Notes: a model not told the origin generated them from the sequence alone. A stretch of DNA of 64,000 nt from Chitinophaga varians (GCF_014529945.1 NZ_JACVFB010000005.1:372001-436000); one strand, 5' to 3'. Counted from the first letter of the stretch, positions 1-9,204 are shown. Program-made: numbers and translations.

Positions 1-1593
1 GATTTTTCAGGTAACCTTAATGTCATTACCGGTGAAACCGGTGCCGGTAAATCTATCCTGCTGGGCGCCCTTTCCATGATCCTGGGAGAACGCGCTGATC
101 CCGGAGTACTGTTCGATAAAACCGGCAAATGTGTGATTGAAGGCATCTTCAAGGTGAAAAAAACACAGGTGGCCGCTTTTTTTCAGCAACATGAACTGGA
201 CCTGGAAGACCCGCTGATCATCCGTCGGGAAATCAGCGCTGCCGGCAAATCAAGGGCGTTTGTAAATGATACTCCTGTTAACATATCCCAGCTGTCTGAG
301 CTGGCAGGCTACCTGGTAGACCTGCACCAGCAATTTGATACCCTGGAACTGGGCAACGCCGATTTTCAGCGGGAAGTAATTGACGCACTGGCCAAACCAT
401 CTGCTTTACAGGTTTACCATAACCTGTTCCTGCAATACCTGCAGGTGCAGAAAAAATACAAACAGCTGCAGGATGACCGCGATCAGGCCAACAAAGAGCT
501 GGACTATAACAAATTCCTCCTGGATGAGCTGCTGGAAGCGGATTTCAGTCCCAATGAAGTGGAAGAGCTGGACAATGAGCTGCAGCTGCTGACACATGCG
601 GAAGAGATCAAAAATACCCTGAACCGGGTATTTTTCCAGCTGAAGGAAGATGAACAACCCATCCTGCAACAGCTGAAACAACTACAATCCTCCATTCAAC
701 ATATTTCCTCGTTCCACAAAGACATGCCGGCCGTATCGGAAAGGATGCTGTCTGCCTATCTGGAACTACAGGACATTGCCGGTGAAGTAGACAGTATCAA
801 CGATCAGGTACATTACGACGCACAACGCATTGAGCAGGTAAATGAACGGATGACGCTGGGATATCGGCTCTTCAAGAAACACGGCGTACAGACCACCGAC
901 GAACTGCTGGTCATCAAAGACACGCTGGCTGCAAAAGTAGATGGTGTGCTGAACCTCGATGAGCAGCTGGCGACGCTGGAAAAAGAACAGGCGCAGCTAT
1001 ACGAGGCGCTGGTGAAGGATGCGGCGGCCATTACAGCCGAAAGGCAGGAGCAGGTGGCGCCTTTTGAGAAAAAGGTAAACTCGCTGCTGGCGCAGGTAGG
1101 CATGCCCAATGCGCGCCTTAAGGTAGATATTGTACAGGGAGAGCTGAACCCTTACGGACAAGATACCATCGAGTTCCTGTTTGATGCCAACCGCAGCAAC
1201 CAGTTTGCACCGGTAGGCAAAGTGGCTTCCGGTGGTGAGTTGAGCCGTCTGATGCTCTGCATCAAATCACTGGTGGCGCAATCAGTTGCATTGCCTACCC
1301 TCATCTTCGATGAAATTGATACCGGTATTTCCGGTGAAGCTGCCAGACAGGTGGGCGTTATCCTGAAAGACCTGGCCAAGGCACATCAGATCATCTGTAT
1401 TACGCACCAGCCGCAGATTGCCGGTAAAGCTGACGCACATTATTTTGTATATAAAGATGCCCGTGCGGAAAAAGTGACCACCAGCGTAAGGCTGCTCTCT
1501 ATGGAAGAGAGAATAGACAAGATCGCGCAAATGCTCAGTGGAGAACGGCCTACAGCCGCTGCCCTTGAAAATGCCCGCGAAATGGTAAGATAA
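1..1593 (+). CDS. recN: DNA repair ATPase RecN (5' end outside window)
   Basis: RecN is an SMC-like ATPase of double-strand break repair that acts on DNA in the cytoplasm. The reading frame is open from base 1, so only about 20 N-terminal residues are missing. The Walker A motif GETGAGKS is encoded at about 28-51. The middle (about 350-1100) is a long, charged, leucine-rich coiled coil. The ABC signature SGGELSRLML and Walker B LIFDEIDTGISG follow near 1228-1335, then the H-loop ITHQPQIAG. This head-coil-head order and the visible length of about 530 residues fit RecN. It is followed by a strong hairpin terminator, so it ends its transcription unit. Identification is firm; only the start is not visible. 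Confidence 0.96.
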   Translation, partial: DFSGNLNVITGETGAGKSILLGALSMILGERADPGVLFDKTGKCVIEGIFKVKKTQVAAFFQQHELDLEDPLIIRREISAAGKSRAFVNDTPVNISQLSELAGYLVDLHQQFDTLELGNADFQREVIDALAKPSALQVYHNLFLQYLQVQKKYKQLQDDRDQANKELDYNKFLLDELLEADFSPNEVEELDNELQLLTHAEEIKNTLNRVFFQLKEDEQPILQQLKQLQSSIQHISSFHKDMPAVSERMLSAYLELQDIAGEVDSINDQVHYDAQRIEQVNERMTLGYRLFKKHGVQTTDELLVIKDTLAAKVDGVLNLDEQLATLEKEQAQLYEALVKDAAAITAERQEQVAPFEKKVNSLLAQVGMPNARLKVDIVQGELNPYGQDTIEFLFDANRSNQFAPVGKVASGGELSRLMLCIKSLVAQSVALPTLIFDEIDTGISGEAARQVGVILKDLAKAHQIICITHQPQIAGKADAHYFVYKDARAEKVTTSVRLLSMEERIDKIAQMLSGERPTAAALENAREMVR

Positions 1594-1606
1594 CACAGGC
1601 GTAACC

Positions 1607-1667
1607 GTTATTGCTTCCCTGCCCGAATGCTAAAAAGCCATGGCAGGGAAGCAATAACTTTTTTTTT
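1607..1667 (+). terminator. Rho-independent terminator after recN
   Basis: A perfect 17-bp inverted repeat (arms 1607-1623 and 1642-1658, built around TTGCTTCCCTGCC) is followed directly by nine T residues (1659-1667). This is a textbook intrinsic terminator placed 14 bases after the recN stop. Confidence 0.92.
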
Positions 1668-1680
1668 CAACTATAACGAC

Positions 1681-1688
1681 TATTTTTG
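1681..1688 (+). promoter_or_regulatory. Candidate -7 box for fabI
   Basis: TATTTTTG matches the Bacteroidota -7 consensus TAnnTTTG exactly and lies 20 bases before the fabI start, just after the recN terminator. No clear -33 TTTG is seen at the right distance. Confidence 0.5.
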
Positions 1689-1708
1689 CCAAAATTAATT
1701 TTGACCAA

Positions 1709-2521
1709 ATGGCTCATAACTTATTAAAAGGAAAGAAAGGTATCATCTTTGGTGCACTGGACGAAAAGTCTCTGGCCTGGAGAACTGCGCTCCGTTGTGT
1801 GGAAGAAGGCGCTGAAATAGTGCTCACCAATGCACCTGTCGCGCTGCGTATGGGTGAGATCAACAAACTGGCTGAAATCTGCAAGGCCCCTGTTATTCCG
1901 GCAGATGTAACCATCACGGATGACCTGAAAAATCTTTTTACCAAATCCATGGAGCATTTTGGCGGTAAAATAGATTTTGTACTCCACTCTGTGGGCATGA
2001 GCCTGAACGTTCGTAAAGGACGCTCTTATACAGACCTGGACTATGACTTTTCGCTGAAAACCCTCAATATTTCCGCACTGTCTTTACACCGTGTGCTGCA
2101 AACCGCTTATCAGATGGACGCCATCAACGAATGGGGTTCTGTAGTGGCACTCACTTATATCGCTGCACAACGTGCATTCCCTGACTATAGTGAAATGGCT
2201 GATGCTAAAGCGATGCTGGAATCCGTGGCCCGCAGCTTCGGTTACCACTATGGTATCAAAAATAAAGTACGTGTGAACACGGTATCCCAGTCCCCTACGC
2301 CGACTACTGCCGGCAGCGGTGTGAAAGGTTTCGGTGGTTTCATCGGCTACGCAGAAAAAATGAGCCCGCTGGGCAACGCTTCTGCTGACAACTGCGCTGA
2401 TTACCTGGTGACCCTGTTCTCCGATATGACCAGAATGGTAACGATGCAGAACCTCTATCATGACGGCGGATTCTCCTTCACCGGTGTTTCCAATGCTATC
2501 ATGGAAGCATTAGACAAATAA
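1709..2521 (+). CDS. fabI: Enoyl-[acyl-carrier-protein] reductase (NADH)
   Basis: FabI reduces trans-2-enoyl-ACP to acyl-ACP in the last step of each fatty acid elongation round. The 270-residue protein is an SDR-fold enzyme with the divergent FabI nucleotide site (GKKGIIFGALDEKSLAWRTA, residues 8-27) and the FabI-type catalytic pair Tyr160 and Lys167 (Y-SEMADA-K). DFVLHSVGMS at about 89-98 matches the FabI substrate-loop region. Length is normal. It stands alone between two terminators with its own -7 box. There is no Shine-Dalgarno site before the ATG, as is usual in this phylum. Confidence 0.95.
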   Translation: MAHNLLKGKKGIIFGALDEKSLAWRTALRCVEEGAEIVLTNAPVALRMGEINKLAEICKAPVIPADVTITDDLKNLFTKSMEHFGGKIDFVLHSVGMSLNVRKGRSYTDLDYDFSLKTLNISALSLHRVLQTAYQMDAINEWGSVVALTYIAAQRAFPDYSEMADAKAMLESVARSFGYHYGIKNKVRVNTVSQSPTPTTAGSGVKGFGGFIGYAEKMSPLGNASADNCADYLVTLFSDMTRMVTMQNLYHDGGFSFTGVSNAIMEALDK

Positions 2522-2533
2522 TAACATTTAGCC

Positions 2534-2600
2534 ATTTAGTTATTTGATTATTTAGGGATTTTCCCTTTCAGAAAATACTTAAATAATCAGATAACTAAAT
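2534..2600. repeat. AT-rich intergenic inverted repeat
   Basis: Arms 2534-2554 and 2580-2600 (21 bp) pair with one mismatch, around a 25-base loop. It sits between the convergent fabI and DUF2795 genes, just before their shared terminator. It resembles in layout, though not in sequence, the intergenic inverted repeats at 3661-3790, 25036-25149 and 60938-61105. Confidence 0.8.
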
Positions 2601-2611
2601 AACCAAATAAA

Positions 2612-2637
2612 AAAGCCGTTACAACAGTAACGGCTTT
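2612..2637. terminator. Bidirectional terminator between fabI and DUF2795 gene
   Basis: AAAGCCGTTAC (2612-2622) pairs perfectly with GTAACGGCTTT (2627-2637) around a four-base loop. A T-rich tract follows on the plus side and an A-rich tract precedes it, so it can serve both converging genes. Confidence 0.88.
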
Positions 2638-2692
2638 AATTTTTTATCAGGCACAGGGTGCCGGGGAGTAGTACACTATAAACGCTCAGGAT

Positions 2693-2914
2693 CTAGTACT
2701 CATCTTCATTAAAGAAGAAGTCGTCTTGCGACGGATAATCAGACCAGATATCTTCAATCCCCTCATAAATTTCTCCCTCATCCTCCAGCTCCTGCAAATT
2801 CTCGATTACTTCGATCGGTGCACCGGAACGAATGGCGTAATCAATAAGTTCGTCTTTAGTAGCTGGCCATGGAGCGTCCTCCAGGTATGAAGCTAATTCT
2901 AATGTCCAGTACAT
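2693..2914 (-). CDS. DUF2795 family small acidic protein
   Basis: This 73-residue protein is strongly acidic and matches the DUF2795 pattern: WTLELASYLEDAPWPATKDELIDYAIRSG followed by a helix-rich LQELEDEGE segment and an acidic, aromatic tail. Members occur widely in bacteria as small single-domain proteins, and no biochemical role can be read from the sequence. It has no signal peptide and should be cytoplasmic. It is transcribed divergently from lolD and has a good promoter of its own. It ends against the terminator shared with fabI. Confidence 0.8.
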   Translation of the reverse strand: MYWTLELASYLEDAPWPATKDELIDYAIRSGAPIEVIENLQELEDEGEIYEGIEDIWSDYPSQDDFFFNEDEY

Positions 2915-2945
2915 CTTATTAAAATTTTTACTTTTTAATTTTCCG

Positions 2946-2975
2946 CAAAAGTATTATTTAATTTGAAATAAACAA
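2946..2975 (-). promoter_or_regulatory. Promoter of the DUF2795 gene
   Basis: On the minus strand TACTTTTG (2946-2953) matches TAnnTTTG. A TTG core (2973-2975) stands 19 bases upstream at the -33 position. The start codon is about 30 bases downstream. Confidence 0.55.
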
Positions 2976-3014
2976 CTTTTACTATTTTATCGGTTATTTA
3001 CTTTTCTTTGGGTT

Positions 3015-3665
3015 ATGCTAACCGCTCGCAATGTTACCAAAAATTATTCCAACTTACCGATTCTCAGGGGAGTAGATATTACTGTCAGTAAAGGTGAGAT
3101 CGTAACGATCGTTGGGTCGTCCGGGGCAGGCAAAAGTACGCTGCTGCATATACTCGGAACACTGGACCAGCCCACCCAGGGCGAGATCTGGCTGAATAAT
3201 GTCAATCTGACGGGTTTAAGCGGCAATGAGCTGGCTGACTTCCGGAACCGACATATTGGCTTTATCTTTCAGTTCCATCACCTGCTGCCTGAATTCAGTG
3301 CGCTGGAGAATGTCTGCATCCCCGGTTTTATTGCCGGTACCCGCAGAAGCGAGGTAAAGGAAAAAGCAGCGTTTTTACTGAAAACCCTCGGCCTGGGGCA
3401 TCGTTTGGAGCACAAACCAAATGCGCTCTCCGGTGGCGAACAACAGCGGGTGGCTGTGGCGCGTGCGCTGATCAACAACCCCGACGTGGTAATGGCCGAT
3501 GAGCCTACCGGTAACCTCGACTCCCACAACGCCCGGGAGCTGCACAATATGTTCCTTCAACTGAGAGATCAGTTTCAGCAAACCTTTATTATCGTTACGC
3601 ACAACGAAGAGCTGGCTCCGTTGAGCGACCGGCAATTACTGATGAAAGACGGACGGATCATTTAG
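3015..3665 (+). CDS. lolD: Lipoprotein-releasing ABC transporter ATPase LolD-like
   Basis: This 216-residue ABC ATPase most resembles LolD, which powers release of lipoproteins from the inner membrane through the LolCE complex. It has Walker A VGSSGAGKSTLLHILGTLD, a Q-loop IFQFHHLLPEFSALENV, signature LSGGEQQRVAVARAL, Walker B VVMADEPTGNLD and the H-loop histidine in IIVTHNEE. The HHLLPEFSALENV stretch is characteristic of LolD and MacB-type ATPases. No permease gene is adjacent, so the partner must be elsewhere. A near-match -7 box (TTTCTTTG, 3003-3010) lies four bases before the ATG. The stop codon falls inside an inverted-repeat arm. Confidence 0.88.
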   Translation: MLTARNVTKNYSNLPILRGVDITVSKGEIVTIVGSSGAGKSTLLHILGTLDQPTQGEIWLNNVNLTGLSGNELADFRNRHIGFIFQFHHLLPEFSALENVCIPGFIAGTRRSEVKEKAAFLLKTLGLGHRLEHKPNALSGGEQQRVAVARALINNPDVVMADEPTGNLDSHNARELHNMFLQLRDQFQQTFIIVTHNEELAPLSDRQLLMKDGRII

Positions 3666-3790
3666 AAATTCTGATATTTTGTCATTTTGATATTAATAGG
3701 GTTCTTAAACGGCATCGCCCTGTTATTCAGGGTTATAGCCGATAAAGGATCTGCTAAATATCAAAATCTCTAAATATCAAAATCCGTAAA
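3661..3790. repeat. AT-rich inverted repeat overlapping two gene ends
   Basis: Arms 3661-3694 and 3757-3790 (34 bp, about three quarters paired, built from TGATATTT and ATTTTGATATT words) flank a smaller hairpin (CCCTG 3718-3722 with CAGGG 3728-3732). The left arm includes the lolD stop codon. The right arm includes the stop and last codons of the convergent deacetylase gene. Confidence 0.65.
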
Positions 3791-4679
3791 TGCTCAGTCC
3801 TGTTTTGAAGGTATGGCAATGCGCGTTCACAATATCGCTGATGCGGGTGGAATAACCGCCACCCATGGCCACAGCGCAGGGGATGCCGTGCCTGTGCAGC
3901 AGGCTGAAAACGATTTCGTCCCGCTGCCGGCAGCCTTCAGCGGTTAGTTTAAGTTTACCAAACCGGTCTGTTTCCAGCACATCCACCCCTGAGAGATAAC
4001 ATACGATATCGGGCTTTACCTGCTCTATCAGCCGTGGCAGCGCTTCTTCCAGCAGTTGCAGGTAGGTGCTGTCTGTGATGCCATCCGGCAGCGGGATGTC
4101 CAGATCGGAGGTCTCTTTATGGAAGGGATAGTTATGGGCGCCATGCATGCTGAACGTAAACACCCGGTCGTTGCCGGCAAACAAGGCAGCGGTGCCGTTG
4201 CCCTGATGTACGTCCAGGTCGGTGATCAGCACTTTTTTCACTTTCTTTTGTTGCAGCAGATAATTGGCCGCTATGGCGAAGTCGTTGAGCAGGCAGAAGC
4301 CTTCTCCCCGGTCGGCGAAGGCGTGGTGGGTGCCACCGGCCACATTGAAGCCGATGCCGTGGTCCAGTGCGTGCAGCGCAATATCGATGGTGCCCTGTGC
4401 GATAACGATCTCCCGTTGGGTAAGCCGGGGCGACTGGCGGAAGCCGATATGCCGTTGCTCTTTGTCCGACAGTGTTTGATCGCGCAGCTTCTCCCACCAG
4501 TCGGCGGTGTGGGTGGCCAGTATCACTTCTTCGGGGGCTGGTTCCGGCATAAACAGCTGTTCATGGCTGATAACGCCTTCCCGCAGCAACTGTGCCGGTA
4601 TCAGCTCGTATTTTACCATCGGAAAACGATGATCGGCCGGTAACGGATGAGCATATATGTCGTGGTAAGCTATCTTCAT
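3777..4679 (-). CDS. Histone deacetylase family protein (class I-like amidohydrolase)
   Basis: A 300-residue zinc-dependent deacetylase of the arginase/HDAC fold. The catalytic histidine pair is in AGGTHHAF (His118, His119). The metal ligands are in DLDVHQGNGT (Asp156, His158) and ETDRFG (Asp238). GGGYS near the C-terminus supplies the active-site Gly-Tyr. Bacterial members remove acetyl groups from small molecules (acetoin-like, polyamines) or lysines; the substrate here is unknown. The start at 4679 gives the usual MKIAYHDIYAHPLP beginning; the frame stays open 126 bases upstream but overlaps pdeM. It is the last gene of a helicase-pdeM-deacetylase unit, 14 bases after pdeM. Confidence 0.9.
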   Translation of the reverse strand: MKIAYHDIYAHPLPADHRFPMVKYELIPAQLLREGVISHEQLFMPEPAPEEVILATHTADWWEKLRDQTLSDKEQRHIGFRQSPRLTQREIVIAQGTIDIALHALDHGIGFNVAGGTHHAFADRGEGFCLLNDFAIAANYLLQQKKVKKVLITDLDVHQGNGTAALFAGNDRVFTFSMHGAHNYPFHKETSDLDIPLPDGITDSTYLQLLEEALPRLIEQVKPDIVCYLSGVDVLETDRFGKLKLTAEGCRQRDEIVFSLLHRHGIPCAVAMGGGYSTRISDIVNAHCHTFKTGLSIYGF

Positions 4680-4693
4680 GATGATCGGAAAAC

Positions 4694-5368
4694 TTATTGC
4701 GTCCGGATAATCGATTTTCCGGCGATTACAAACACCGGTTCGTCCGGATAAGGGTCCAGGGTCGCCAGGCCGGTAAAGTCGCCAAAAGCGGGTAAAATGC
4801 CGCAATGCCGGCCAAAATAAAAGCAGGGTAGACGGAGCCGTTGTTTGGCAGGGCCGGCCATCACCACTGCAGGGTGCAGGTGGCCGGAAAACGTGTACTG
4901 ATAACCGTTGTTGTCACCGCAAGGCTCATGGATAAAATGAATATCCCGGACGGTCAGGGTATCATGGGTATTTACCTCCAGCTGGCTGTATACTTCTTCG
5001 GCCATGATGTCATGGTTGCCCAATACCAGGTCTACCCGGATATGGGAAAACTGGCCGCGCCATATTTTGAAATACTGTACTTCGTTATTGTGACGGCTAT
5101 GGAACATATCGCCGACAATAATGAGCCGTACCGGCAGATAGCGTGTAATCAGCTGTTGCAGCCGGAACAGGTCTTCCTGCATAATACCTGCCGGCACGGC
5201 AATGCCGGCTTTACGGAAATGGGCTGATTTACCCAGGTGCAGGTCAGAAAGGATCAGTGCTTTTTCTTCTTCCCAGTAGATCGCCTTTTCCGGCAACAGA
5301 TGCCAGTGTTGTTGTTTGAACCGGAATATTTCCCCCGCCGCGGTGTCCTTGTTTTGCATGGGCTGCAA
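4694..5368 (-). CDS. pdeM: Ligase-associated DNA damage response endonuclease PdeM
   Basis: A 224-residue calcineurin-like metallophosphoesterase with all five blocks: SDLHLG, GDMFH, GNHD, the histidine in HEPC, and SGHLHP. PdeM belongs to the four-gene ligase-associated DNA damage response set (ligase, MBL exonuclease, DEXH helicase, PdeM). It starts 11 bases after the helicase gene. The other two members are encoded 9 kb away at 14469-17082 on the same strand. The start could also be the ATG three codons downstream. The family assignment is strong; the exact DNA substrate cannot be read from the sequence. Confidence 0.92.
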   Translation of the reverse strand: MQPMQNKDTAAGEIFRFKQQHWHLLPEKAIYWEEEKALILSDLHLGKSAHFRKAGIAVPAGIMQEDLFRLQQLITRYLPVRLIIVGDMFHSRHNNEVQYFKIWRGQFSHIRVDLVLGNHDIMAEEVYSQLEVNTHDTLTVRDIHFIHEPCGDNNGYQYTFSGHLHPAVVMAGPAKQRLRLPCFYFGRHCGILPAFGDFTGLATLDPYPDEPVFVIAGKSIIRTQ

Positions 5369-5379
5369 ATTATTAATTC

Positions 5380-7830
5380 TTATCCGTTGACGGCAATCAA
5401 TTTTTTAATCCTGTCTTCCAGTTTCTCGCTGGTCATGGTGTCCCGCAGGCTGTCTACCTTGATGGGGAAGCAGAAAGGCGTCAGTTTATCCGGCTCCGTG
5501 ATCACGATATGGCTTTGTGCGATACGCTCCAGCGTTTCGCGGAGGCGCGCTTCTTCCATCTGGTAGAAAAAGGCTTCGTTGAAAGCCTGCTTCAGCAGCA
5601 GGTTCTGCGGGTCGTAGTCTTTAAACACATTGAACAATAACGAGGCAGACGACTGAAGGTGCCGATTCGCTTTGTGTTTGCCCGGATATCCCTGAAAGAT
5701 CAGGCCGGCGATGACAGCGATATCGCGGAATTTGCGGCGCGCCATCTCTGTGGCGTTCACGCTGGTTTGCAGCTCTGTCAGCAGGTTGTCGGTCGTAAAC
5801 AATGCTTTGGCGTTTTCTGCGGTCAGCGGTATCGGCTGGTCAGACAGCAACTCAAAGCCATAGTCGTTCATGGCGATGGAGAAGGTGATGGGCTGTATAC
5901 GGCTGATACGGTAAGCCAGCAGGGCGGCCATTACTTCATGTACCAGCCGGCCTTCAAAGGGATATACGAAAAGATGGTAACCATCTTTGGTGGTAATTTT
6001 TTCGATCAGCAGCTCGTTGTCTTTCGGAATACGGGACAGCTCTTCCTGGCGGCGGAACAGCGGTTGCAAGGCTATCAGCTCCGGGTCTTTCGTCTTGCGG
6101 GAAAGCGCCTCATTGAATTTCTGGCGCAACATCCGGCCCAGGTTGGACGACAGCGGGATGCGCCCGCCCATATAACTGGGCACGATGGTCCGTTTGGCGT
6201 TGGACTTGCGCACCAGCACGGTCATGTCTTTGATCATCACAAACTCGAGGTTGCGGCCGGCGAGGGTGAAGCTGTCGCCCGGCGTGAGCCGGGAGATAAA
6301 GCTTTCTTCGATCACGCCCACATAGCCGCCGCTCATGAATTTCACTTTGAGCATGGCATCGCTGACGATGGTGCCGATATGCAGCCGGTGCCGCATGGCC
6401 AGCATACGGCTTTTGCAGTAGTAGTGGCTGCCTTGCCGTTCCAGTTTGCGGAATTCATCGTAGCTGCCAAGCGCATCGCCGCCGGTGGTGAGGAAAGCGA
6501 GTATCCACTGCCATTCATCTTCTGTGAGATGTTGATAGCAAAAGGTTTTACGGACTTCCTCGTAGATCTCCGGTGCATGGAAGCCGTCAGAAACGGCGAG
6601 TGTCATGAGGTATTGCAGCAATACATCGTATGCCAACAATACGGGCATGCGACTTTCTATCAGATCTTCTTCCATGGCTGCTTTGAGCGCAGCGGCTTCC
6701 ACCAGCTCGAGGGCGTGGGTGGGCAGGAAAAAGATGCGGCTGATGGCGCCCGGCTGGTGGCCGCTACGGCCTGCCCGTTGCAGGAAGCGGGCCACCCCCT
6801 TGGGGCTGCCTACCTGTATCACGGTATCTACCGGGCGGAAATCCACCCCCAGGTCGAGGCTGGCGGTACATACCACCGCTTTCAGGATACCGTTGTGCAG
6901 CGCTTCTTCCACCCATATACGCAGTTCCATATCGATGGAGCCGTGGTGGAGCGCCAGCGCACCGGCCAGCATGGGCTCGTGCTTGAGCAGCGACTGGTAC
7001 CATATCTCCGATTGTGAGCGGGTGTTGGTGAACACCAGGGTCGTCTGGCTATTGTCGATGATAGGCAATGCCTGCGGCAGCATGCGGATGCCAAGGTGGC
7101 CGGCCCATGGATAGTTTTCTATCTCATGAGGAATCACGCTTTGCAGGGCGATGTTCTTTTTCAGATCGGCGCGGATGATCAGCCCACCGTTGTGATAGGG
7201 GCCCAGCAGTACTTCCAGGGCTTCATCGAGATTACCGATGGTAGCGGAGATGCCCCATATTTTCAGCGATGGCCGTAACCCGCGCAGGCGGCTTAGTCCC
7301 AGCTCCACCATCACGCCTCTTTTGCTGCCCAGCAGTTCATGCCATTCGTCCACTACCACCGTGTGCAGGTGTTTGAAAACAGCGGGGTATTCCTTTTGGG
7401 CCAGCAACAGGTGCAGGCTTTCGGGCGTGATGATCAGCACCTCCGGCATTTGTAATTTCTGGCGGGCGCGGGTGGCCACAGGGGTGTCACCACTGCGGAT
7501 GCCTACTTCCCAGGGGATGTCCAGTTCCCGCAATACCTCGTCCATGGCGCGCCCCAGATCTTTGGCCAGCGCACGGAGCGGTGTTACCCACAGCAGCTGC
7601 AGGCCATTCTTAGCTTTTTTCCGGTAGTCTTTTGGATGGGCATCAATCCAGGCGATCACGGCGCCGAGGAAGAGCGAGAAGGTTTTGCCAAACCCGGTAG
7701 GCGCATTCACGATCCCCGACTGGCCCTGCAGGTATGCCTCCCAGGCATCTTCCTGGAACCTGAAAGGCTGAAGGCCCTTCTCTGCCAGCCATCCGGTAAT
7801 CACTTTCCATCCACGCGAATGTTGTTGCAT
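5380..7830 (-). CDS. Ligase-associated DNA damage response DEXH-box helicase (Lhr-like)
   Basis: An 816-residue superfamily 2 DNA helicase with the Lhr core. It has Q-region FRFQEDAWEAYLQG, Walker A APTGFGKT, the DEXH box VVDEWHEL, motif III SATIGN, motif V TASLDLGVDF and motif VI QRAGRSGHQPG. After the two RecA lobes come the winged-helix and Lhr-specific domains. Length fits the ligase-associated subgroup, which is shorter than full-length Lhr. It is the first gene of the unit that continues into pdeM and the deacetylase. A divergent purine permease gene starts 51 bases away, so both promoters lie in this short gap. Acts in DNA repair, inferred from family membership. Confidence 0.93.
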   Translation of the reverse strand: MQQHSRGWKVITGWLAEKGLQPFRFQEDAWEAYLQGQSGIVNAPTGFGKTFSLFLGAVIAWIDAHPKDYRKKAKNGLQLLWVTPLRALAKDLGRAMDEVLRELDIPWEVGIRSGDTPVATRARQKLQMPEVLIITPESLHLLLAQKEYPAVFKHLHTVVVDEWHELLGSKRGVMVELGLSRLRGLRPSLKIWGISATIGNLDEALEVLLGPYHNGGLIIRADLKKNIALQSVIPHEIENYPWAGHLGIRMLPQALPIIDNSQTTLVFTNTRSQSEIWYQSLLKHEPMLAGALALHHGSIDMELRIWVEEALHNGILKAVVCTASLDLGVDFRPVDTVIQVGSPKGVARFLQRAGRSGHQPGAISRIFFLPTHALELVEAAALKAAMEEDLIESRMPVLLAYDVLLQYLMTLAVSDGFHAPEIYEEVRKTFCYQHLTEDEWQWILAFLTTGGDALGSYDEFRKLERQGSHYYCKSRMLAMRHRLHIGTIVSDAMLKVKFMSGGYVGVIEESFISRLTPGDSFTLAGRNLEFVMIKDMTVLVRKSNAKRTIVPSYMGGRIPLSSNLGRMLRQKFNEALSRKTKDPELIALQPLFRRQEELSRIPKDNELLIEKITTKDGYHLFVYPFEGRLVHEVMAALLAYRISRIQPITFSIAMNDYGFELLSDQPIPLTAENAKALFTTDNLLTELQTSVNATEMARRKFRDIAVIAGLIFQGYPGKHKANRHLQSSASLLFNVFKDYDPQNLLLKQAFNEAFFYQMEEARLRETLERIAQSHIVITEPDKLTPFCFPIKVDSLRDTMTSEKLEDRIKKLIAVNG

Positions 7831-7869
7831 GAAATGAAATTAGGATAAAATGATAAATCGTGAATCGCT

Positions 7870-7877
7870 TATTTTTG
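7870..7877 (+). promoter_or_regulatory. -7 box four bases before the permease start codon
   Basis: TATTTTTG fits TAnnTTTG exactly, with only four bases between it and the ATG at 7882. If used, transcription would begin at or next to the start codon, giving a leaderless mRNA. Confidence 0.45.
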
Positions 7878-7881
7878 CAGC

Positions 7882-9204
7882 ATGCTCGCAAAATTTTTCA
7901 GGCTCTCCGAAAACAACACTACGGTAAAGAAAGAAGTACTCGCCGGATTGACCACCTTTTCTACCATGGCATATATTCTTGCCGTGAACCCCAGCATCCT
8001 GTCCAGGACGGGGATGGATTTTAACGCATTGATCACGGCAACAGCGCTGGCAGCGGCCATTGGCACGCTGGTGATGGCACTGTATGCGCGCCTGCCCATT
8101 GGCGTGGCGCCGGGCATGGGGCTGAATGCTTTTTTCGCTTATACCATTGTATCGGGTATGGGCTATAGCTGGCAGTTTGCGCTGACAGCGGTTTTCCTGG
8201 AAGGGATCATTTTCATCATTCTATCGATGTTCCGGATACGGGAGGCAATTATCAACAGTATACCGGAAAACCTCAAACATGCTATCTCTGTGGGTATCGG
8301 ACTATTGATAGCGCTGATCGGGATGGCCAATGCCGGTATTATTGAAACCGGTATGCGGCATGTAGGGGATGGCCGGCTGGAGGGCGTGATCCTGAAAATG
8401 GGGGATGTAACCAGTCTCGGGCCATTGATTGCGTTGATAGGCCTGATCATCAGCGCCGTGCTGATGTACCGGAAGGTAAACGCTGCTTTGCTGATCGGAA
8501 TTTTGGCGGCCACGGTAGTCGGCATCCCATTAGGTATTACCCATCTGCCCGAAGGGCACCTGGTAAGCCTGCCACCCTCTGTGACGCCTATCGCTTTTAA
8601 ACTGCAATTTGACAAGATATTCAGCCTGGATATGGTGATGATTTTATTCACCCTGTTGATGGTCAACCTGTTTGATACCGTGGGGACCCTGATCGGCCTT
8701 TGCAATAAAGCCGGACTGCTGGATGAAAATGGCCGGCTGCCCCGGGCCAAGCAGGCGCTGATGGCGGATGCGGTGGGTACTACTGCCGCCGGTCTGTTAG
8801 GTACCAGTGTGGTAACTGCCTACGTGGAAAGCGCCAGCGGCGTGGCCGCAGGTGGAAGAACGGGATTAACGGCACTCACCATATCCGTGATGTTTTTACT
8901 GTCGCTGTTTTTTGCGCCGGTATTTGCCATGATACCGCAGGCGGCTACAGCGCCGGCGTTGATCATTGTGGGCATGCTGATGATGGGTTCGGTGGTGAAA
9001 ATTGATTTTAATGATGTGACGGAAGCCATCCCGGCGTTCCTGGCCATTGTGATGATGCCTTATACCTATAGCATTGCCGAAGGCATCGTGTTCGGTATGT
9101 TGTCTTATGTATTGTTGAAAGTGTTGACGGGCCAATACAAACAGATCAGTCCAGTGATGTATGTACTGGCCATTCTGTTTATCGTCACTTTTATGGTGAA
9201 ATAG
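7882..9204 (+). CDS. NCS2 family purine permease (AzgA/PbuG type)
   Basis: A 440-residue inner-membrane protein with about twelve hydrophobic segments. It carries the AzgA-branch signatures FSTMAYILAVNPSIL (about 29-43) and GVAPGMGLNAFFAYTIV, and the later LFDTVGTLIGLCNKAGL and TSVVTAYVESASGVAAGGRTGLTA. These motifs define proton-coupled hypoxanthine, guanine or adenine uptake carriers; which base is carried cannot be told. It ends with no gap against the convergent S66 peptidase gene. A -7 box sits four bases before its ATG. Confidence 0.93.
   Translation: MLAKFFRLSENNTTVKKEVLAGLTTFSTMAYILAVNPSILSRTGMDFNALITATALAAAIGTLVMALYARLPIGVAPGMGLNAFFAYTIVSGMGYSWQFALTAVFLEGIIFIILSMFRIREAIINSIPENLKHAISVGIGLLIALIGMANAGIIETGMRHVGDGRLEGVILKMGDVTSLGPLIALIGLIISAVLMYRKVNAALLIGILAATVVGIPLGITHLPEGHLVSLPPSVTPIAFKLQFDKIFSLDMVMILFTLLMVNLFDTVGTLIGLCNKAGLLDENGRLPRAKQALMADAVGTTAAGLLGTSVVTAYVESASGVAAGGRTGLTALTISVMFLLSLFFAPVFAMIPQAATAPALIIVGMLMMGSVVKIDFNDVTEAIPAFLAIVMMPYTYSIAEGIVFGMLSYVLLKVLTGQYKQISPVMYVLAILFIVTFMVK

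Noticed and set aside
5659-7017. Long plus-strand open frame (452 codons) opposite the helicase gene
   Set aside because: It is the reverse-strand shadow of the helicase gene, which has all helicase motifs. The shadow is rich in His, Gln and Val with no recognisable domain.
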